Below, in pieces: positions 6,516-8,844 of a DNA stretch of 8,844 nt (its first letter is position 1; the number at the start of each line of letters is the position of its first letter). The notes under the pieces are model-generated. The model searched no databases, was not told the DNA's origin, and worked only from the letters and a program-made list of their open reading frames with translations. The stretch comes from Clostridiales bacterium (lineage in GTDB: Bacteria > Bacillota > Clostridia > Lachnospirales > WQUN01), in contig JAISWA010000002.1 of NCBI GenBank assembly GCA_031271275.1, positions 1-8,844 on the forward strand, written 5' to 3'. A program made the position numbers and the translations under genes.

Positions 6516-7361
6516 CTACCTCAGCGTGGTCGCCGGTGAAGCGCCCGCTCCTCTTTCTTGGTATACCTTTATCTCAACCCTGCGGTTACGCGCGCGGCCT
6601 TCCGCCGTTTCGTTCGTATCTACCGGATGATACTCACTTTTACCGGTGGCTTCAAGCACAGCAGGGTCATATCCTTTTATATTAATCATGTAATCCACCA
6701 CCGAAGCCGCCCTTGCGCCGGATAGCATTAAATTACTGGTAAACGGCGGGCTTGTTTGCGGAACGTTGTCCGTATGCCCTTCGACACGAATCGAGTCCCA
6801 TGACATTTTCATCAATTCATTAAGCACCAAATCCAACGCCTCTATCGCTTCGGGCCGCAACTCCGCCCTGCCGGAATCAAAGAGCATTCCGCCGGGCAGG
6901 GTAATCAACAAATGGTCGCCCTGGTTGCTTACGGTTATATCGCGGGTAATAATATTCTCCGCCATATAGGTTTTAAAGTCCGATTCCATCCTTGAAATTT
7001 GCGCTTCCATCTCGCGTATTTCTTCCAGTTCCTCTATGTCGTCGCTTTCTATGGGTATGCCCGGAGTCTCCGCGCCAAGCGGTTCTTCTATCTCGGCGGT
7101 ATTCTCATTCCCTACGGGAGGGTTTAAGTTAATGATGCTCGGCCCGTCGTTCGGGAACACCTCGCCCGTGCCGTTGCTGAATATACTGAGGGCTGCCTGT
7201 GTATACGACTGCTTGAGCGCGTCAAACTTAGAGGGGTCCGCGGCGGACATGGCGTACATAAGCACAAAGAACGCGAGCATCAGGGTAATCATATCGCCGT
7301 ATGTGTTCATATATTCCGGAGCGCCTTTTTTAGGCTCGTCGGGTTTCTTTTTAAACGCCAC
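6516..7361 (-). CDS. motB: Flagellar motor stator protein MotB
   Basis: The 281-residue stator subunit that binds the ion and anchors the stator to peptidoglycan. A short Lys-rich cytoplasmic start is followed by one membrane helix (residues about 21-41, YGDMITLMLAFFVLMYAMS) carrying the essential Asp (D23). Residues about 65-135 are an acidic linker, with IEELEEIREMEAQISRME probably helical. An OmpA/MotB peptidoglycan-binding domain fills residues about 150-266, with GHTDNVP, a LSGARAASVV helix (the R that grips peptidoglycan) and GRARNRRVEI. The start is GTG at 7361, two bases after the motA stop. A strong GAGGAGG (7378-7372) lies inside the end of motA, 10 bases before it, so the two are probably translationally coupled. 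MotS is the sodium-type alternative. Confidence 0.95.
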   Translation of the reverse strand: MAFKKKPDEPKKGAPEYMNTYGDMITLMLAFFVLMYAMSAADPSKFDALKQSYTQAALSIFSNGTGEVFPNDGPSIINLNPPVGNENTAEIEEPLGAETPGIPIESDDIEELEEIREMEAQISRMESDFKTYMAENIITRDITVSNQGDHLLITLPGGMLFDSGRAELRPEAIEALDLVLNELMKMSWDSIRVEGHTDNVPQTSPPFTSNLMLSGARAASVVDYMINIKGYDPAVLEATGKSEYHPVDTNETAEGRARNRRVEIKVYQERGAGASPATTLR

Positions 7362-7363
7362 GG

Positions 7364-8173
7364 TCAGACAGCCTCCTCTGCCTTTTTTCCGGTAGTCGCG
7401 CCGACCTGGTCACGGATTGCGGGAGAAAGGAAGGATTTAAGCTTTTCCTCTATAATGCGCGGGTTCTCGCCCGCCTGTATGGATAACATACCCTCGATTA
7501 ATACCGTTTTAAGCGTAATTTCTTCCTTGCTTATCTGCTTCATTTTATTTTCAATAGGGGAAGCGATAAGGTTTGCGATAAAGGAGCCGTAAAACGTGGT
7601 AATAAGCGCGGTACCCATTTTTCTGCCAAGCACGCTCATATCTTGCAAGTTTAAAAGCATCAGGATAAGACCGATCAGCGTACCGACCATGCCCCACGCC
7701 GGCGCCTGACCGGCAATAAAACCAAAGGTTGAAGCGATTTCACCGTGGCGTTCGTCTATGTAGGCCAGTTCCGTTTCCATAATGCCCTTGACCAGTTCCG
7801 GGTCGGTACCGTCCACAATCAGCCCGATGCCCTTCTTTAAAAACTGGTCGTCCATATTCGCGGTGGATTCTTCCAACGCGAGCACGCCTTCCTTACGGGC
7901 GGTATTGGCGAGCGCGACAATTTGGTCTATCGCGGCGGCAGGGTCAAGCTTTGGAGGCTTGAACACGACGCCGACCGCTTTAAACGACTTAAGCAGCGTA
8001 TCCAGTTTAACGCCGAATAAAGTCGCCGCAACCGTACCGCCAATCGTAATTAAAACCGAAGGCCAGTCTATAAACGCAGCCGCCTGGGCGATATCGCCCT
8101 CAGCGGATATATATATAGAAACTACGATAAAAATGATACCGGATAATAAACCGATGATTGAACCAATCTCCAA
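7364..8173 (-). CDS. motA: Flagellar motor stator protein MotA
   Basis: The 269-residue ion-channel subunit of the stator, an inner-membrane protein that pushes on the rotor when ions flow. Four hydrophobic segments are visible, at roughly residues 4-23, 34-54, 148-175 and 186-206. Between the second and third lies the cytoplasmic domain with the charged RKEGVLALEE stretch (residues 93-102) of the kind that contacts the rotor. Conserved channel prolines are present in APAWGMVGTLIG (P158) and ASPIENK (P206). Length is close to the usual 260-290. It starts with TTG at 8173, preceded by GGAAGGGG. It lies 21 bases after flbD, in the same frame, and 2 bases before motB. Whether it uses protons or sodium cannot be decided by eye; a MotP-like paralogue is the alternative name. 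Confidence 0.95.
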   Translation of the reverse strand: MEIGSIIGLLSGIIFIVVSIYISAEGDIAQAAAFIDWPSVLITIGGTVAATLFGVKLDTLLKSFKAVGVVFKPPKLDPAAAIDQIVALANTARKEGVLALEESTANMDDQFLKKGIGLIVDGTDPELVKGIMETELAYIDERHGEIASTFGFIAGQAPAWGMVGTLIGLILMLLNLQDMSVLGRKMGTALITTFYGSFIANLIASPIENKMKQISKEEITLKTVLIEGMLSIQAGENPRIIEEKLKSFLSPAIRDQVGATTGKKAEEAV

Positions 8174-8182
8174 AGAATGCAG

Positions 8183-8190
8183 CCCCTTCC
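8183..8190 (-). promoter_or_regulatory. Ribosome binding site that sets the TTG start of motA
   Basis: GGAAGGGG on the minus strand lies 9 bases before the TTG at 8173. No ATG or GTG occurs in frame between the flbD stop (8195) and this TTG, and the TTG gives a family-like N-terminus, so the site decides a non-ATG start. Confidence 0.7.
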
Positions 8191-8194
8191 GGTC

Positions 8195-8392
8195 TTATTG
8201 CGAGACTTTCGGTCTTTCGCTCTGCTTATTATATAAAATAACGCGCGAAACCACTTCGTCCACCGTTTCGCGGACTATGATTTTACGCCCTGTAGTCATG
8301 GTTATGGTGGTGTCGGGTGTAGACTCGATTAATTCAATTAAACCGGCGTTAATCACAATTTCCCTGTCGTTTAGCTTGGTAACGGAAATCAT
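8195..8392 (-). CDS. flbD: FlbD/SwrD family flagellar protein
   Basis: A 65-residue soluble protein of the FlbD family (SwrD/YlzI in Bacillus subtilis). It shows the family pattern: MISVTKLN at the start, then INAGLIELIESTPDTTITM, then a GRKIIVRETVDEVVSRV segment. In B. subtilis SwrD is reported to raise flagellar motor power through the stators; that role here is inference, supported by motA following after 21 bases. I chose the ATG at 8392 because family members start MI-x-LTxLN. A GTG at 8401 (three residues longer, MANMISV) is possible: the purine-rich site AAAAGGCGG ends 11 bases before the ATG and only about 2 before the GTG, so spacing also favours the ATG. The gene is the first after the predicted promoter. 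It should not be confused with the unrelated Caulobacter regulator also called FlbD. Confidence 0.9.
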   Translation of the reverse strand: MISVTKLNDREIVINAGLIELIESTPDTTITMTTGRKIIVRETVDEVVSRVILYNKQSERPKVSQ

Positions 8393-8432
8393 ATTTGCCA
8401 CACCCGCCTTTTAAAATAAAATGTTAATCAAA

Positions 8433-8461
8433 ATTGTAACATAACAGACATATATCCACAA
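8433..8461 (-). promoter_or_regulatory. Predicted housekeeping sigma promoter for flbD-motAB and downstream genes
   Basis: On the minus strand TTGTGG (8461-8456, 3 of 6 to TTGACA) is followed after exactly 17 bases by TACAAT (8438-8433, 5 of 6 to TATAAT). A TG one base upstream of the -10 (TGTTACAAT) makes it an extended -10, which can compensate for the weak -35. The start of transcription would be near 8426, giving a leader of about 34 bases before the flbD ATG. It lies just past the terminator-like hairpin, as expected for a new transcription unit. It is a prediction from sequence only. Confidence 0.55.
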
Positions 8462-8462
8462 T

Positions 8463-8502
8463 CGAAATTTTAGGCGGGTTGGCGTATGCACGCCAACCCG
8501 CC
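8463..8502 (-). terminator. Probable intrinsic terminator after flgE
   Basis: Bases 8473-8502 form a perfect inverted repeat: arm GGCGGGTTGGCGT, a 4-base loop GCAT, and the complementary arm. On the minus strand it is followed by TAAAATTT. The stem is long and GC-rich, as in rho-independent terminators, but the T-tract is interrupted by A residues, so termination may be partial. On the plus strand no T-run follows the hairpin, so it suits minus-strand transcription better. It could also act only as a transcript 3'-end stabiliser. Confidence 0.62.
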
Positions 8503-8520
8503 GGTTCTACCGTTTAGCGG

Positions 8521-8844
8521 TTACCGCTTCAGGTTCACAAGTTCGTTAAGCATTTCATCGGACACGGTGATGGTGCGCGAGTTGGCCTGGAAGCCGCGCT
8601 GCGTCGTAATCATCTCGGTAAATTCCTGCGAAAGGTCCACGTTGGACATTTCCAACGCGCCGCCCATAATCCTGCCCGTCGAACCGATACCGTCAAACTC
8701 GCCGGAGTTGGCCGACGTAACGAACAGATTATTGCCTACCTTCTCCAAACCCGCGGGGTTGCGGAACGTAGCCACGGGTATTTGTCCGAGGATTCGGGTC
8801 ACGCCGTTGGAATACCTGCCGCGGATAGTGCCGTCGGTGCTGAT
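8521..8844 (-). CDS. flgE: Flagellar hook protein FlgE, C-terminal part (5' end outside window)
   Basis: The last 107 codons and the TAA stop of the hook subunit, which polymerises outside the cell into the curved joint between rod and filament. The frame is open to the right edge, so the gene starts beyond the window. The visible part begins ISTDGTIRGRYSNG, the FlgE/FlgG-type core segment, followed by LGQIPVATF and a NSGEFDG stretch. It ends with the conserved C-terminal helix pair of flagellar rod/hook proteins: LEMSNVDLSQEFTEMI, then TQRGFQANSRTI and a final NELVNLKR. The C-terminal LVNLKR and its place just before flbD and motAB favour FlgE over the related rod proteins FlgG and FlgF. A GTG at 8802 lies inside this frame and is an internal codon, not a start. 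A terminator-like hairpin follows 18 bases after the stop. Confidence 0.93.
   Translation of the reverse strand: MSTDGTIRGRYSNGVTRILGQIPVATFRNPAGLEKVGNNLFVTSANSGEFDGIGSTGRIMGGALEMSNVDLSQEFTEMITTQRGFQANSRTITVSDEMLNELVNLKR

Larger units (their letters stand above)
8402..8520 (-). other. Intergenic region flgE-flbD with hairpin and promoter
   Basis: This is the only sizeable non-coding stretch in the window. Read on the minus strand it holds, in order, the 18 bases after the flgE stop, a perfect 13-bp GC-rich hairpin, an AT-rich segment with a -35/-10 pair, an AT-rich leader, and the ribosome binding site of flbD. No small open frame or RNA gene is apparent in it. Confidence 0.85.

Noticed and set aside
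7782..8414. A 210-codon open frame on the plus strand opposite motA and flbD
   Set aside because: It is antisense to two intact conserved genes, its product is Ser/Thr/Pro-rich with no recognisable domain, and it spans a gene boundary. It is an artefact of codon bias.
8455..8472. Possible sigma-28 (SigD/FliA) promoter before flbD
   Set aside because: TAAA (8472-8469) and a TGGATAT resembling the -10 are present on the minus strand, but only 10 bases separate them instead of about 15, and the -10 match is 5 of 7. The housekeeping-type pair fits better.
8521..8802. A separate 93-residue gene starting with GTG at 8802
   Set aside because: The frame runs unbroken to the right edge with FlgE sequence (ISTDGTIRGRYSNG), so this GTG is an internal valine codon.
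1..8844. Mobile elements, tRNA or rRNA genes, defence systems, or a new type of system
   Set aside because: No transposase, integrase, RNA gene or unfamiliar protein was seen; the window is filled by intact flagellar genes in a known order.

Overview
This window is one long, tightly packed flagellar and chemotaxis gene cluster, with every gene on the minus strand, so transcription runs from high to low coordinates. The order is flgE (3' end only), flbD/swrD, motA, motB, fliL, fliM, fliY (fliN-type), cheY, fliO, fliP, fliQ, fliR and flhB (cut by the left edge). No coding region on the plus strand is convincing.

Organism: a motile Gram-positive-type bacterium, most likely a member of the Firmicutes and probably Clostridia. 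The reasons are the order fliL-fliM-fliY-cheY-fliO-fliP-fliQ-fliR-flhB known from Bacillus subtilis, a FliY with CheC-type phosphatase motifs instead of a short FliN, a FlbD/SwrD gene after the hook gene, and strong AGGAGG-like ribosome binding sites. Placing motAB between flbD and fliL is, as I recall, a clostridial rather than a Bacillus arrangement. Base composition is fairly even and GTG/TTG starts are common, so it is not a very AT-rich Clostridium. No species can be named.

Layout: 8521-8844 is the C-terminus of the hook protein. The stretch 8402-8520 is the only real intergenic gap and holds a 13-bp GC-rich hairpin (likely terminator) followed by a good extended -10 promoter reading into flbD. 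From flbD to the left edge the genes are separated by at most 31 bases or overlap. 8392-6000 is a motor-power module (FlbD, MotA, MotB, FliL). 5968-3214 is the switch and its signal (FliM, FliY, CheY). 3210-1 encodes the membrane core of the flagellar export apparatus (FliO, FliP, FliQ, FliR, FlhB).

Together, FliP/Q/R/FlhB (with FliO helping assembly) export rod, hook and filament subunits. MotA/MotB with FliL drive rotation, and FlbD probably tunes stator output. FliM/FliY form the rotor ring to which phosphorylated CheY binds and where FliY can remove the phosphate.

I looked for a new system and did not find one: all genes belong to well-known families and look intact. The points worth a second look are the transcription break and promoter after flgE, the near-duplicate CheY-binding N-terminal peptides of FliM and FliY, the long Pro/Tyr/Gln-rich linker in FliY, and the start-codon and overlap pattern.
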